A stretch of 42,606 nt of DNA from Nocardia carnea (GCF_029868325.1 NZ_JARWNW010000265.1:1-42606); one strand, 5' to 3'. Counted from the first letter of the stretch, positions 33,030-42,479 are shown. Program-made: numbers and translations. The notes: generated from the letters alone by a model not told the origin.

Positions 33030-33680
33030 TCAGTTCTGCGGAGCCGCCTGTTTCTTCGGCGCCCACTGTGTGGTGCCCGGTGGCGCATTGAGGGTGTTGA
33101 CCAGCTCCACTGCCGCGATGACCAGGGTGGGACCACCGACGGCGATCGTGCCGATGATTCCACCGATGGTGGCGCCGGCGATAACGCTGGCGACAACGCC
33201 CGGCCCGGTGACGATTCCGGTGAGACCCACGAGCGCGCCGATCGCGGTACCGACGAATCCGCCGATGGCGGTGGCGATCCCGAACTGCGACGCGAAATTG
33301 TTCTGGGCTGCCAGATTCTCCTGAGGTGAGGCCACGAATTCGGCGGCAGGTCGCGCCGTCGCCGGATCCTTGACCGCGGCGAGTTCAAGGACCCGGCCGT
33401 CGTCCCGGACCGCGTGCGGTAGCGGGTATTCGGTGCCGCCCTCGCGGACCGCCAGCGGCAGGGTGACCACGGTGGCGCCGGATTCGTCGACGATATCGAC
33501 GTTTTCACCGTCCACTTCGAAGGTGCCGTGGGTGAGGGTGGTGACAACGGTTTTGCCGGCCAGTTCGGTGCGGTAACCGATATCCGGGGTGGTGGCGGGC
33601 GCCGCGTAGGCGGTGGCGGCGCCGAAGGTCGCGGTGGCTATCAGCGGCACGATGGCCGCGGCAAACATGCGGATCCTCAT
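33030..33680 (-). CDS. Secreted glycine-rich protein, paralogue B
   Basis: A 216-residue paralogue of 31369-32001. The signal peptide ends near AYA (residue 27). The same beta-type region follows (GYRTELAGKTVVTTLTHGTF), then the same Gly-rich hydrophobic stretch (AIGGFVGTAIGALVGL, GATIGGIIGTIAVGG). The C-terminus is longer and basic (QWAPKKQAAPQN). The two differ mainly in the hydrophobic part and the tail, while the first 115 residues are nearly the same. The upstream region is also conserved with that of copy A. It may be envelope-associated, with copies forming hetero-oligomers; that is speculation from the paired small-residue helices. Confidence 0.8.
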   Translation of the reverse strand: MRIRMFAAAIVPLIATATFGAATAYAAPATTPDIGYRTELAGKTVVTTLTHGTFEVDGENVDIVDESGATVVTLPLAVREGGTEYPLPHAVRDDGRVLELAAVKDPATARPAAEFVASPQENLAAQNNFASQFGIATAIGGFVGTAIGALVGLTGIVTGPGVVASVIAGATIGGIIGTIAVGGPTLVIAAVELVNTLNAPPGTTQWAPKKQAAPQN

Positions 33681-33817
33681 GAGTTCACACGTCCGATCTG
33701 ATCACTTCGTCGCAAAGGATGGTTTACAGCCGGTACGAGCACGCTGTCCGGGTAGCCGGGAGGAATTACCTGCTCACCGGCGTAATCGAACATTCGGGAC
33801 ACTACGCCCCGGAGGGC
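33681..33817 (-). repeat. Duplicated upstream region, copy B
   Basis: Counterpart of 32002-32140. Identical GTCCGATCTGATCAC at 33691-33705 and a similar GACACTACGCC-containing block at 33784-33817, at the same distances from the ATG as in copy A to within two bases. Confidence 0.65.
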
Positions 33818-33931
33818 TTCCGGGTGGCCGGATTTCGCGGAAATCCGGTGGTACCAAGCGCAGTGGGCCGCACTGTATATCGGCGAATCGGTGAATGTCC
33901 AGCTATCCGCTGCGAATCGGTTTCGGGCGGA

Positions 33932-34594
33932 TCAGCGTGGGCGCAGCACGATCTCGGTGGGATGACCGTCGCGAGGGGTGTCGATCGCGGTCCGCACCGC
34001 GCGGGCGACCGTTTCCGGACGCAGGAACTGGGCCGGATCATAGGCCCGCCCCTCCCCGGCCACGATCTCACGCTGCATATCGGTATCGATCCGTCCGGGG
34101 TGGACGGAGGTCACCCGGATCGACGGTTCCTCCAGCCGCAGCGCGTCCCCGAATGCCCGAAGACCGAACTTGCTGGCCGCATACGAGGACCATCCGGCGT
34201 TCGCGCGCAGCCCCGCCCCCGAATTGATCAGCACTACGTGACCGTGCGCCGCGCGCAGGGCGGGGAGCAACAGCCTGGTCAGCTCCACCACCGCGATCAG
34301 GTTGGCTTCGAGCGTTTCGCGCCACTGGTGTACCGAGGTGTCGGCGATAGTGCCCAGGTCGGCGATACCGGCATTGTGCACGAGGACATCGAGCCGCTCG
34401 ATCGGCGCCGCCGCGGCAGCGACGGCCGGATAATCGGTGAGCTCGGCCGGCCAGCCCGTCGCGCCGGGCAGCTCGGTCAGGATCGGTTCCAGGCTCGCGG
34501 CGGTCCGTGCCCCGAGCAGCAGCTCGTGGTCGGGCGCCAGCTCCCGCGCAATCGCCGCCCCCAGCCCGCGCGCCGCCCCGGTGACCAATGCCAC
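33932..34594 (-). CDS. Short-chain dehydrogenase/reductase (SDR)
   Basis: A classical SDR of about 220 residues. Cofactor motif TGAARGLG at about 5-12, VHNAGIA, catalytic Ser in LINSGAG, and YAASK with catalytic Tyr and Lys. Arg after strand 2 (LLLGARTAAS) suggests NADP(H). The GTG at 34594 is preferred over the GTG at 34633 because GGGAG lies 7 bases upstream and the protein then starts ALVTGA. It is a single gene facing away from the glucosylglycerate hydrolase gene. Substrate unknown. Confidence 0.9.
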   Translation of the reverse strand: MALVTGAARGLGAAIARELAPDHELLLGARTAASLEPILTELPGATGWPAELTDYPAVAAAAAPIERLDVLVHNAGIADLGTIADTSVHQWRETLEANLIAVVELTRLLLPALRAAHGHVVLINSGAGLRANAGWSSYAASKFGLRAFGDALRLEEPSIRVTSVHPGRIDTDMQREIVAGEGRAYDPAQFLRPETVARAVRTAIDTPRDGHPTEIVLRPR

Positions 34595-34877
34595 GGCCTG
34601 CTCCCGGCCGGTCCCTTCAGCTCCACGTTGCACAGCAGAAGTCTATTGCCGCACAGATCTGCGCGCGCCCAGGCCCCACCCCCGCCGCGCGGATTAACAG
34701 AGCCAACATCCAGGTGAAACCCCACCCGAGTAAAACAACTATGGCCGGCCTCGAGCACCACCGACCCCGACACAGCAGAATCACCGGCGAGCAATTGCTC
34801 CAGGCATGCCCTGATCTGCGCCCCCTCGAACCTCGCGGCACCGAAGGCGCCCAGGAGACAGCGAGCAAGATATAGAG

Positions 34878-36218
34878 ATGGCACATCCCGGCTTCACCCC
34901 GACGCAGCTCGCCGCCCGCGCGGCATATCTGCTGCGTGGCAACGATTTGGGAACCATGACCAGCGCCGCCCCGCGACTGTATCCGCATATGTGGAGCTGG
35001 GACGCGGCCTTCGTCGCGGTGGGTCTGGCGCCGTTGAGCGTGGAACGCGCGGTGATGGAACTCGATACGCTGCTTTCCGCGCAGTGGAAGAACGGGATGA
35101 TCCCGCACATAGTGTTCGCCAACGGTGTGGACGGTTATTTCCCGGGGCCGGCCCGCTGGGAATGCCGGTTGCTGGCGGTGCAGGCGCCCGACGGTCCGGA
35201 TACCTCCGGGATCACCCAGCCGCCGGTGCATGCCATCGCGGTGCAGCGGATTCTGGACCATTCGCGCCGGCACGGGCGCAGCACGCGTGCCGTGGCCGAG
35301 GAGTTCTTGAATCGCCGCTGGTCCGATCTGGTGCGCTGGCATCGCTGGCTGGCGCATGCCCGCGACCCGCTCGGCAACGGCCGGATCACCCTGTATCACG
35401 GCTGGGAATCGGGGATGGACAATTCGCCGCGCTGGGACCGCGCTTACGACAATGTTCTGCCCGGCGCGGATCTGCCGCCGTATCGGCGCGAGGATGTGCT
35501 CGTCATCGATGACCCCACCCAGCGCCCGACCGACCGCGAATACGACCGGTACCTGTGGCTGGTGGAGCAGATGCGGCGTGCCCGCTACGACGACGCCGAA
35601 CTGAGTTCGGTGATGCATTTCGCCGTGGAGGATGTGTTCGTCACCGCGATTTTCGCTATGGCCTGCGAGGTGCTGGGGCAGATCGGCGAGGAATACCACC
35701 AGCCGAAGGCCGATACCCGGGAGCTTTTCGCGTGGGCCGACCGGTTCCGCGCCGGCGTGATCGCCACCACCGATACCCGCACCGGCGCCGCCCGCGATTA
35801 CGACACCCGGCTGGGCCGCTGGATCACCACCGAAACCCTGGCGATGTTCGCGCCCCTCATCAGTGGCGGGTTGCCGCGGGCCACCGAGCGCAGCCTGCTG
35901 CGGATCTTCGAGGGCCCACGGTTTTGCGGCCACCCCGACCTGCGTTACGCGCTACCGCCCTCCACGTCACCGGTATCGAAGGATTTCCGTCCCCGGGAGT
36001 ACTGGCGTGGCCCGGTGTGGCCGGTGATGAGCTGGCTTTTCTCCTGGGTTTTCGCCCATCGCGGCTGGGCGGAGCGTTCCTTCTTGCTACGCGCCGAAGC
36101 GTTGCGCCAGGCCAGCGACGGCAGCTTCGCGGAGTATTACGAACCCTTCACCGGGGAACCGCTGGGCAGTATGCAGCAGTCGTGGACGGCGGCCAGCGTG
36201 CTGGACTGGCTGGGCTGA
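34878..36218 (+). CDS. ggh: Glucosylglycerate hydrolase (GH63-type)
   Basis: A 446-residue (alpha/alpha)6-barrel hydrolase that splits glucosylglycerate, a compatible solute, to glucose and glycerate. The sequence closely follows the mycobacterial enzyme as I remember it: FTPTQLAARAAYLLRGNDLG, LYPHMWSWDAAF, the stretch SAQWKNGMIPHIVFANGVDG, YHGWESGMDNSPRWD with the probable general acid Asp181, and FAEYYEPFTGEPLGSMQQSW with the probable base Glu419. No signal peptide, so cytoplasmic. The glucosylglycerate synthase genes are not in the window. In mycobacteria the solute accumulates under nitrogen limitation and is consumed on recovery. The start ATG 34878 has no clear ribosome-binding site. 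Confidence 0.92.
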   Translation: MAHPGFTPTQLAARAAYLLRGNDLGTMTSAAPRLYPHMWSWDAAFVAVGLAPLSVERAVMELDTLLSAQWKNGMIPHIVFANGVDGYFPGPARWECRLLAVQAPDGPDTSGITQPPVHAIAVQRILDHSRRHGRSTRAVAEEFLNRRWSDLVRWHRWLAHARDPLGNGRITLYHGWESGMDNSPRWDRAYDNVLPGADLPPYRREDVLVIDDPTQRPTDREYDRYLWLVEQMRRARYDDAELSSVMHFAVEDVFVTAIFAMACEVLGQIGEEYHQPKADTRELFAWADRFRAGVIATTDTRTGAARDYDTRLGRWITTETLAMFAPLISGGLPRATERSLLRIFEGPRFCGHPDLRYALPPSTSPVSKDFRPREYWRGPVWPVMSWLFSWVFAHRGWAERSFLLRAEALRQASDGSFAEYYEPFTGEPLGSMQQSWTAASVLDWLG

Positions 36219-36221
36219 GGA

Positions 36222-36644
36222 TCAGGCGGGTTGTGAGCTGGCGGCCGATTCGCACGTGTTCTTCAGCGAACATCCCCCGCAGGATCCGCCGCAGCCGCCG
36301 GTCTCCGGCGGCGGGGCGATGGCCTCGGCGGCCCGCGCGCCCGCATTGGCGCCCGCGCCGAGGGTGAACAGCGCGATGACCAGTACGCCCACGGTTACGA
36401 GGATGCCGGTGAGCGTTGTCGCGGCCAGCACCACCAGCCCGCCCGCGGCGAGCAGTGCGCCGGAAACCACCGAGGTGGGGGCGGCGATCCGGTTCGCGGT
36501 GCGGAACGCGGTCTCGTCGCGCAGCGCGGCTTCGGTGTGCACACCGATGTAGCGGTTGCCGGGCAGCCGGCCGAAGAAGCCGAGTACGCCCGTCGTCAGG
36601 GCAACGAGGGCCAGGACGAACAGCAGAATCGCGACGACAAGCAC
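36222..36644 (-). CDS. SdpI-family membrane protein with Cys-rich C-terminus
   Basis: A 140-residue membrane protein. Helices at about 1-23, 55-75 and 80-100 flank the SdpI-family signature GRLPGNRYIGVHTEAALRDE and TAFRTANRIAAP (about 24-56). SdpI is known as an immunity and signalling protein against a killing factor in Bacillus, but most actinobacterial members are uncharacterised. The C-terminal tail contains five Cys in GGCGGSCGGCSLKNTC and CESAA-type context, suggesting metal or disulfide chemistry. GTG start at 36644; TATTCT (36651-36656, minus strand) ends 6 bases upstream, so the mRNA is probably leaderless. Tail to tail with ggh, with 3 bases between the stops. Confidence 0.8.
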   Translation of the reverse strand: MLVVAILLFVLALVALTTGVLGFFGRLPGNRYIGVHTEAALRDETAFRTANRIAAPTSVVSGALLAAGGLVVLAATTLTGILVTVGVLVIALFTLGAGANAGARAAEAIAPPPETGGCGGSCGGCSLKNTCESAASSQPA

Positions 36645-37273
36645 CAGCCGAGAATACCGCAGGGGGTTCGGCGGGCCGCGCCTCGGCCGGGGGCACTCGC
36701 AGGGAGTAGACCCAGGTCACACCTTCGTGCAAGGGCGCGGCTGTCGGCCGGGATCAGCCCATCGTATGCCGGGTAAGTGCCGCGCCGTTCCGGTCGTGAT
36801 CGATCGTGAGAGGGCGAGGAAGGAAGATGCGAGCTTGCTTCGCCGCTTCCATCGGTGATTCCGCGGGCGGTGTCCACTACCCGCCGGGGCATCCGCGTGC
36901 CGGCTCACTCAGATCGGTTGCCATGTGGAGGTCGCCGTGGACGAGAACAGCGGTCACGGCCGGCTGGTGCTGCCGCAGGCGCCGGCCGGCCGCGGCCTGA
37001 CCGCGTGCAGCGCCCCGGCCGCGGTGAACCGTGCACGAACACGGGGGCTACCTGGCAGAGGGCTGCACTGCCGCCGCGCCGGCGGCGCGATCGGTCGTGG
37101 GTATCCGACTTCCTGTCTGTGCGCAGTACGCGGGGCCGCGGCGCGGGCCGTCTCGCATTCGGCCCGGTGGCCGGGCACGATCTGTACACCCACCCTTTTG
37201 GGCTTGTCAGGGGGCAAGTCTTAGGCTGTCGACGACGGATTTCTCCCCATCAGCAGCTAGAGAAGGCAGGACC
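36645..37273. other. 629-base intergenic region upstream of leuS
   Basis: I find no convincing gene. Open frames here give Arg/Gly/Pro-rich translations without family resemblance. I see no T-box or other leader. The left edge holds the SdpI-family promoter and the right edge the probable leuS promoter. Confidence 0.4.
37198..37227 (+). promoter_or_regulatory. Putative leuS promoter
   Basis: TTGGGC (37198-37203) and TAGGCT (37222-37227) with an 18-base spacer. Transcription would begin about 40 bases before the leuS GTG. Confidence 0.35.
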
Positions 37274-40165
37274 GTGCAGGACTCCCGCGCAACCGAGACG
37301 GCCGGGCAGAGCTCGGTAGACAACGGCACCCCGGTCCGGGGTGACGATACGCCCGCCCATCGGTACACCGCTGCGCTCGCCGGGGAGATCGAACGCCGGT
37401 GGCAGGAGCGCTGGAACGAGCGCGGCACGTTCCATGCGCCGAACCCGGTGGGTCCGCTGGCGGGGGAGGTGCCGGCGGACAAGCTGTTCGTGCAGGACAT
37501 GTTCCCGTACCCGTCGGGGGCGGGGCTGCACGTGGGGCATCCCCTCGGCTATATCGCCACCGATGTGTTCGCGCGGTACCATCGGATGCACGGGCGCAAT
37601 GTGCTGCACGCGCTGGGCTACGACGCGTTCGGCCTGCCCGCCGAGCAGTACGCCGTGCAGACCGGCGCGCATCCACGCGCCACCACCGAGGCCAATATCG
37701 TGACCATGCAGCGGCAGCTGGACCGGCTGGGCCTGGGGCACGATCGGCGGCGGTCCTTCGCCACCACCGACCCGGAGTACTACAAGTGGACGCAGTGGAT
37801 CTTCCTGCGGATCTACAACGCCTGGTACGACCAGGAGGCCGGCCGGGCCCGGCCGATCGAGGAACTGGAGCGGCAGTTCGCCTCGGGTGCCCGCCCGGCG
37901 CCCGGCGACAAGGACTGGGCGAGTATGTCCGCCGCCGAGCGGCGGGCGCTGATCGACTCGTACCGGCTGGTGTACCAAAGCGATTCGATGGTCAACTGGT
38001 GCCCCGGTCTGGGGACCGTGCTGTCCAACGAGGAGGTCACCGCGGACGGCCGCAGCGAACGCGGTAACTTCCCGGTGTTCCGTAAGCAGCTGTGGCAGTG
38101 GATGATGCGGATCACCGCCTACTCCGACCGGCTGATCGACGATCTGGACCATGTGGATTGGCCGGAGAACGTCAAGGCCATGCAGCGCAACTGGATCGGG
38201 CGTTCGCGGGGCGCCCGGGTGGAGTTCGCCACGGCGGCAGGCGATGTGGAGGTGTTCACCACCCGCCCCGACACGCTGTTCGGCGCCACATACATGGTGC
38301 TGGCGCCGGAGCACGAGATGGTCGATGCGCTGACCGCGGCCGCTTGGCCGGCCGATACCGATACCCGCTGGACCGGCGGCAGCGCGACACCGGCCGACGC
38401 CGTTGCCGCCTACCGTAAGGCCATCGCGGCGAAATCGGATCTGGAGCGGCAGGAGAGCAAGGAGAAGACCGGCGTCTTCCTGGGGGCCTTCGCCACCAAC
38501 CCGGTGAACGGCGCACAGGTGCCTATTTTCATCGCCGACTATGTGCTGAGTGGGTACGGGACCGGCGCGATCATGGCCGTGCCGGGGCAGGATCAGCGCG
38601 ACTGGGATTTCGCGACCGTATTCGGCCTGCCGATCATCCGGACCGTGGAGCCGCCGCAAGATTTCGACGGTGAGGCCTACGCCGGTGACGGCCCGGCGAT
38701 CAACTCCGACTACCTGAACGGGCTGTCCATCGCCGACGCCAAGGCCGCCGTGATCGCCCGGCTGGAGGCCGACGGCCGCGGCGCCGGCACGGTGCAGTAC
38801 AAGCTGCGGGACTGGCTGTTCGCGCGGCAGCGGTACTGGGGTGAACCGTTCCCGATCGTCTACGACGAATCCGGCGCCCCGCACGCCCTGCCGGAATCCA
38901 TGCTGCCGGTGCGGCTGCCCGAACTGGACGATTTCGCCCCGGTCACCTTCGACTCTGACGATATGAATTCCGAACCTTCCCCGCCGCTGGCCAAGGCCAC
39001 CGACTGGGTGGAGGTGGAACTGGATCTGGGTGACGGACCGCGCACCTACCGCCGCGATACCAATGTCATGCCCAACTGGGCAGGTAGCTCCTGGTACCAA
39101 CTGCGTTACGCCGATCCCACCAATTCCGCGGCGTTCTGTGCGAAAGAGAACGAGAACTACTGGCTGGGTCCGCGCCCGGCCGAGCACGGCGCGGACGATC
39201 CGGGTGGCGTAGATCTGTATGTCGGCGGTGTGGAGCACGCCGTCCTGCACCTGCTGTACGCCCGGTTCTGGCAGAAGGTGCTGTTCGATCTGGGAGAAGT
39301 GAGCAGTAGCGAACCGTATCGGCGCCTGTTCAACCAGGGCTATATCCAGGCTTTCGCCTACACCGACGCACGTGGCGCGTATGTTCCGGCGGCCGAGGTC
39401 GTCGAACGCGATGGCACGTTCTACTGGACCGACGCCGCCGGCACCGAGATCGTGGTGAACCAGGAGTACGGCAAGATCGGCAAATCGCTCAAGAACGCCA
39501 TCTCCCCCGACGAGATCTGCGAACAGTACGGGGCGGATACGTTCCGGTTCTACGAGATGTCGATGGGCCCGCTGGATACATCCCGCCCCTGGGCCACCAA
39601 GGACGTCATCGGCGCGCACCGCTTCCTGCAGCGGGTGTGGCGGCTGGTGGTGGACGAGGAGACCGGCGCGACCCGCGTCACCGAGGACAATCCGTCCGAT
39701 GAGACGTTGCGGTTGCTGCACCGGACCATCGCCGGGGTCGACGAGGATCTGGCGGCCATGCGGGACAACACCGCCGGCGCCAAACTGATCGAGCTGACCA
39801 ACCACCTGACCAAGGCCTACCCGAAGGGCGCGCCCCGTTCGGCCGTGGAACCGGTGGTGCTGATGCTGGCGCCGCTGGCCCCGCATATGACCGAAGAACT
39901 GTGGGAACGCCTGGGCCACACCGGTTCGCTGGCACACGGCCCGTTCCCGGTGGCCGATCCGGCATTGCTGACGGCGGAAACCGTGGAGTACCCGATCCAG
40001 GTGAACGGTAAGGTCCGCAGCCGTATCCAGGTGGATCCGGAGGCCGATCAGGCCGCGATCGAGGCGGCCGCGCTGGCCGATGAGAAGATCGCCGCGCTGC
40101 TGGGCGGGAAGGCGCCGCGCAAACTGATCGTGGTGCCGGGCCGGCTGGTCAATATCGTCGCGTGA
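37274..40165 (+). CDS. leuS: Leucyl-tRNA synthetase
   Basis: Charges tRNA-Leu with leucine. About 963 residues, normal for the bacterial type. HIGH motif as HVGH at 86-89 after [10 protein letters not shown]. The CP1 editing domain (about 260-480) has [19 protein letters not shown] and [19 protein letters not shown], the latter with the editing Asp. The KMSKS loop reads KIGKS at 734-738. The anticodon-binding and C-terminal domains follow, ending [14 protein letters not shown]. The GTG at 37274 is preferred, with AGAAGGCAGG upstream; the reading frame upstream of it is not coding-like. About 35 extra residues precede the conserved core. A stem-loop follows the stop. Confidence 0.97.
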   Translation: MQDSRATETAGQSSVDNGTPVRGDDTPAHRYTAALAGEIERRWQERWNERGTFHAPNPVGPLAGEVPADKLFVQDMFPYPSGAGLHVGHPLGYIATDVFARYHRMHGRNVLHALGYDAFGLPAEQYAVQTGAHPRATTEANIVTMQRQLDRLGLGHDRRRSFATTDPEYYKWTQWIFLRIYNAWYDQEAGRARPIEELERQFASGARPAPGDKDWASMSAAERRALIDSYRLVYQSDSMVNWCPGLGTVLSNEEVTADGRSERGNFPVFRKQLWQWMMRITAYSDRLIDDLDHVDWPENVKAMQRNWIGRSRGARVEFATAAGDVEVFTTRPDTLFGATYMVLAPEHEMVDALTAAAWPADTDTRWTGGSATPADAVAAYRKAIAAKSDLERQESKEKTGVFLGAFATNPVNGAQVPIFIADYVLSGYGTGAIMAVPGQDQRDWDFATVFGLPIIRTVEPPQDFDGEAYAGDGPAINSDYLNGLSIADAKAAVIARLEADGRGAGTVQYKLRDWLFARQRYWGEPFPIVYDESGAPHALPESMLPVRLPELDDFAPVTFDSDDMNSEPSPPLAKATDWVEVELDLGDGPRTYRRDTNVMPNWAGSSWYQLRYADPTNSAAFCAKENENYWLGPRPAEHGADDPGGVDLYVGGVEHAVLHLLYARFWQKVLFDLGEVSSSEPYRRLFNQGYIQAFAYTDARGAYVPAAEVVERDGTFYWTDAAGTEIVVNQEYGKIGKSLKNAISPDEICEQYGADTFRFYEMSMGPLDTSRPWATKDVIGAHRFLQRVWRLVVDEETGATRVTEDNPSDETLRLLHRTIAGVDEDLAAMRDNTAGAKLIELTNHLTKAYPKGAPRSAVEPVVLMLAPLAPHMTEELWERLGHTGSLAHGPFPVADPALLTAETVEYPIQVNGKVRSRIQVDPEADQAAIEAAALADEKIAALLGGKAPRKLIVVPGRLVNIVA

Positions 40166-40172
40166 TCGGGCG

Positions 40173-40206
40173 ACACGGTGACCCGGCAATCCCCGGGTTA
40201 CCGTGT
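40173..40206 (+). terminator. leuS terminator
   Basis: A 14-bp stem (40173-40186 with 40193-40206) with one G-U pair and a 6-base loop, starting 7 bases after the leuS stop. It separates leuS from the phosphatase gene. There is no long T tract. Confidence 0.7.
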
Positions 40207-40290
40207 TGGCCGGTAGTTAATCTGCGAGACTCCTCGGACTTGCCTGCGTCGGCTAGCGTGCGTGCGTTCAGCCCGGAACAGGAGTCCACT

Positions 40291-42333
40291 GTGAAACCTC
40301 TTGCGCTCTTCGTCGCACACCAACCCGCCGGCTCCCGGTCGCGCGTGACCTGCCAGTACAAATGCGGTAACGCCTGCTTCCACGAGGTACCCAACACCTC
40401 GTCGAACACCTACTTCGGGGATATCGTGGCCGGGATCTCCCGCCGTCGGGTACTGCAGGGCGGCGCGGCCGCGGTGGTCGCGATCGGCGCCGCCGGCACC
40501 CTCGCGGCCTGCGGTGACGACGCCGGGGCCGGTAGCGCCGAAAGCGGGCAGGGAATGGGGACCGGGTTCGCGCCGGTCGCGCCGAACACCGAGGATGCGG
40601 TCGTCATCCCGGACGGCTACGAACAGGGCGTGGTCATCCGCTGGGGGGATCCGCTGTTCGAGGATGCGCCCGAATTCGATTTCTACGGCCAGACTCCCGC
40701 CGCCCAGGCCAGGCAGTTCGGTTACAACAACGATTTCGCGGGACTGCTGCCGATCGAAGGGGAGCCCGGCAAATACCTGCTGGTGGTGAATCACGAATAC
40801 TCCACCGAGGTGTTCATGTTCCCCGGGTACAAGCCCGAGACCATCAGTAAGGAGCAGGTCGAAATCGCCATGGCCGCGCACGGCCTGTCGGTGGTCGAGG
40901 TGCACGGCGAGCCCGGAACCGGGCAGCTGAAACCGGTTTTCGGCAAATACAACCGGCGTATCACCGCGACAACGGAGTTCGAGCTGACCGGCCCTGCCGC
41001 GGGTAGCGCGCTGCTGAAAACCACCGCCGACCCCACCGGCACCAAGGTGCTGGGCACGATCAACAACTGCTCCGGAGGCGTAACCCCTTGGGGTACCGTG
41101 CTTTCCGGGGAAGAGAACTTCAACGCCTATTTCATCGGCAAGGCCGCCGATCCGGTGACCGCCGAACGGCTGGACCGCTACGGCATCGGCGAATCCGATT
41201 CCCCGCATTTCTGGGAGAAGTTCGACAAACGTTTCGATATCGCGGCCGAACCCAACGAGGCCAACCGTTTCGGCTGGGTGGTCGAGGTGGATCCGTGGGA
41301 TCCACAGTCCACGCCGGTCAAGCACACCGCGCTGGGCCGGTTCAAGCACGAGGCGGCGAATATCCACGTCACCGCCGACGGCACCGTGGTCGCCTACAGC
41401 GGCGACGACGAACGCTTCGACTACATGTACAAGTTCGTCTCCACTCGCAAGATCGAACCCGGCACCGGCGCCGCGAGCCGCCGCCACAACCGCACCATCC
41501 TGGACGCCGGAACCCTGTACGTCGCGAAACTCACCGGCGATCACCCCGACCGGATCGACGGTTCGGGCACCGTCCCCTCGGATCAGGGCTTCACCGGTAA
41601 GGGGCAGTGGATCCCGATCCTGCGCACCGGGGAAGACGGCCACGGGGAATCGCTGGTGGACGGGATGACCGCCGAAGAGGTCGCGGTGTTCACCCGCCTC
41701 GCCGGCGACAAGGTGGGCGCCACCAAGATGGACCGGCCCGAGGATTTCGAGGCCAGCCCGAAAACCGGCAAGGTGTACGTGGCGCTGACCAACAACAGCA
41801 AACGCGGCACCGACGGCGAGGCCGCCGCCGACGAGGCCAACCCGCGCAACGAGAACAAGAACGGGCAGGTCCTCGAGCTCACCGACGATCACGCGGGCAC
41901 CGAATTCACCTGGTCGCTACTGCTGGTCTGCGGTGACCCGGCGGCCGCCGACACCTACTTCGCGGGTTACGACAAGACGAAGGTCAGCCCCATCTCCTGC
42001 CCGGACAACCTCGCCTTCGACCCGTACGGCAACCTCTGGATCAGCACCGACGGCAACGCCTTGGACGCCAACGACGGACTGTTCGCGGTGGTCCTCGACG
42101 GCGACCGCCGCGGCGAGACCAAACAGTTCCTGTCGGTCCCCGTCGGCGGCGAAACCTGCGGTCCGGTGATCACCGAGGACCGGGTCATCGTCTGCGTGCA
42201 GCATCCGGGCGAAACCGATGACGCCTCGGTGGAGGCACCGGCCTCGCACTGGCCGGATGGCGGCACCTCGCAGCCGCGCCCGTCCGTGGTCGCGGTCTGG
42301 AAGGTCGGCGGCGGACGGATCGGCGTCGAGTAA
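40291..42333 (+). CDS. PhoX-family (DUF839) Tat-exported phosphatase-like protein
   Basis: About 680 residues. Beta-propeller phosphatases of the PhoX family use Fe/Ca to release phosphate from phosphomonoesters outside the membrane. The twin-arginine motif SRRRVL is preceded by an unusually long N-region of about 50 residues with CQYKCGNACFH. It is followed by a hydrophobic stretch ending LAAC, a possible lipobox. Downstream family blocks: VVNHEYSTEVFMFPG, CSGGVTPWGTVLSGEENF, GRFKHEAANIH, RPEDFEASPKTGKVYVALTNNS, and ISCPDNLAFDPYGNLWISTDGN. GTG start 40291 with AGGAG 6 bases upstream. Probably phosphate-scavenging; I see no clear Pho box. Confidence 0.9.
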   Translation: MKPLALFVAHQPAGSRSRVTCQYKCGNACFHEVPNTSSNTYFGDIVAGISRRRVLQGGAAAVVAIGAAGTLAACGDDAGAGSAESGQGMGTGFAPVAPNTEDAVVIPDGYEQGVVIRWGDPLFEDAPEFDFYGQTPAAQARQFGYNNDFAGLLPIEGEPGKYLLVVNHEYSTEVFMFPGYKPETISKEQVEIAMAAHGLSVVEVHGEPGTGQLKPVFGKYNRRITATTEFELTGPAAGSALLKTTADPTGTKVLGTINNCSGGVTPWGTVLSGEENFNAYFIGKAADPVTAERLDRYGIGESDSPHFWEKFDKRFDIAAEPNEANRFGWVVEVDPWDPQSTPVKHTALGRFKHEAANIHVTADGTVVAYSGDDERFDYMYKFVSTRKIEPGTGAASRRHNRTILDAGTLYVAKLTGDHPDRIDGSGTVPSDQGFTGKGQWIPILRTGEDGHGESLVDGMTAEEVAVFTRLAGDKVGATKMDRPEDFEASPKTGKVYVALTNNSKRGTDGEAAADEANPRNENKNGQVLELTDDHAGTEFTWSLLLVCGDPAAADTYFAGYDKTKVSPISCPDNLAFDPYGNLWISTDGNALDANDGLFAVVLDGDRRGETKQFLSVPVGGETCGPVITEDRVIVCVQHPGETDDASVEAPASHWPDGGTSQPRPSVVAVWKVGGGRIGVE

Positions 42334-42389
42334 GCATTGCGCCGCAACGGTTCCGGCCGGGCCACCTGGTTCCGGCCGAGACCTGCCCG

Positions 42390-42413
42390 CCCCCGGCGGG
42401 TTGCCGCCGGGGG
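42390..42413 (+). terminator. Strong stem-loop downstream of the phosphatase gene
   Basis: CCCCCGGCGG (42390-42399) pairs perfectly with CCGCCGGGGG (42404-42413) around a GTTG loop, 57 bases after the stop. A corrupted-looking G run starts right after it, so the hairpin may have caused the sequence problem. Confidence 0.6.
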
Positions 42414-42470
42414 GGGGGGTGAGCGGGGGTGGCCCCCCGGGGGGTTTGGCCCAGGCGGGGAAAACCCGGC
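42414..42470. other. G/C homopolymer-rich, probably unreliable sequence
   Basis: Runs of G and C resembling the first 180 bases of the window. It probably replaced or damaged the start of the next gene. Confidence 0.6.
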
Positions 42471-42479
42471 ACGGCGCCC

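Noticed and set aside
36645..37273. Possible T-box or other leader, or a small gene, upstream of leuS
   Set aside because: I could not find a T-box consensus or an antiterminator-like structure, and the open frames have no family resemblance.
37250..40189. 979-residue minus-strand open frame opposite leuS
   Set aside because: Codon-bias shadow. LeuRS motifs are complete on the plus strand and this translation resembles nothing.
40198..41892. 564-residue minus-strand frame opposite the PhoX-like gene
   Set aside because: Antisense shadow; no motif, and it would run through the leuS terminator.
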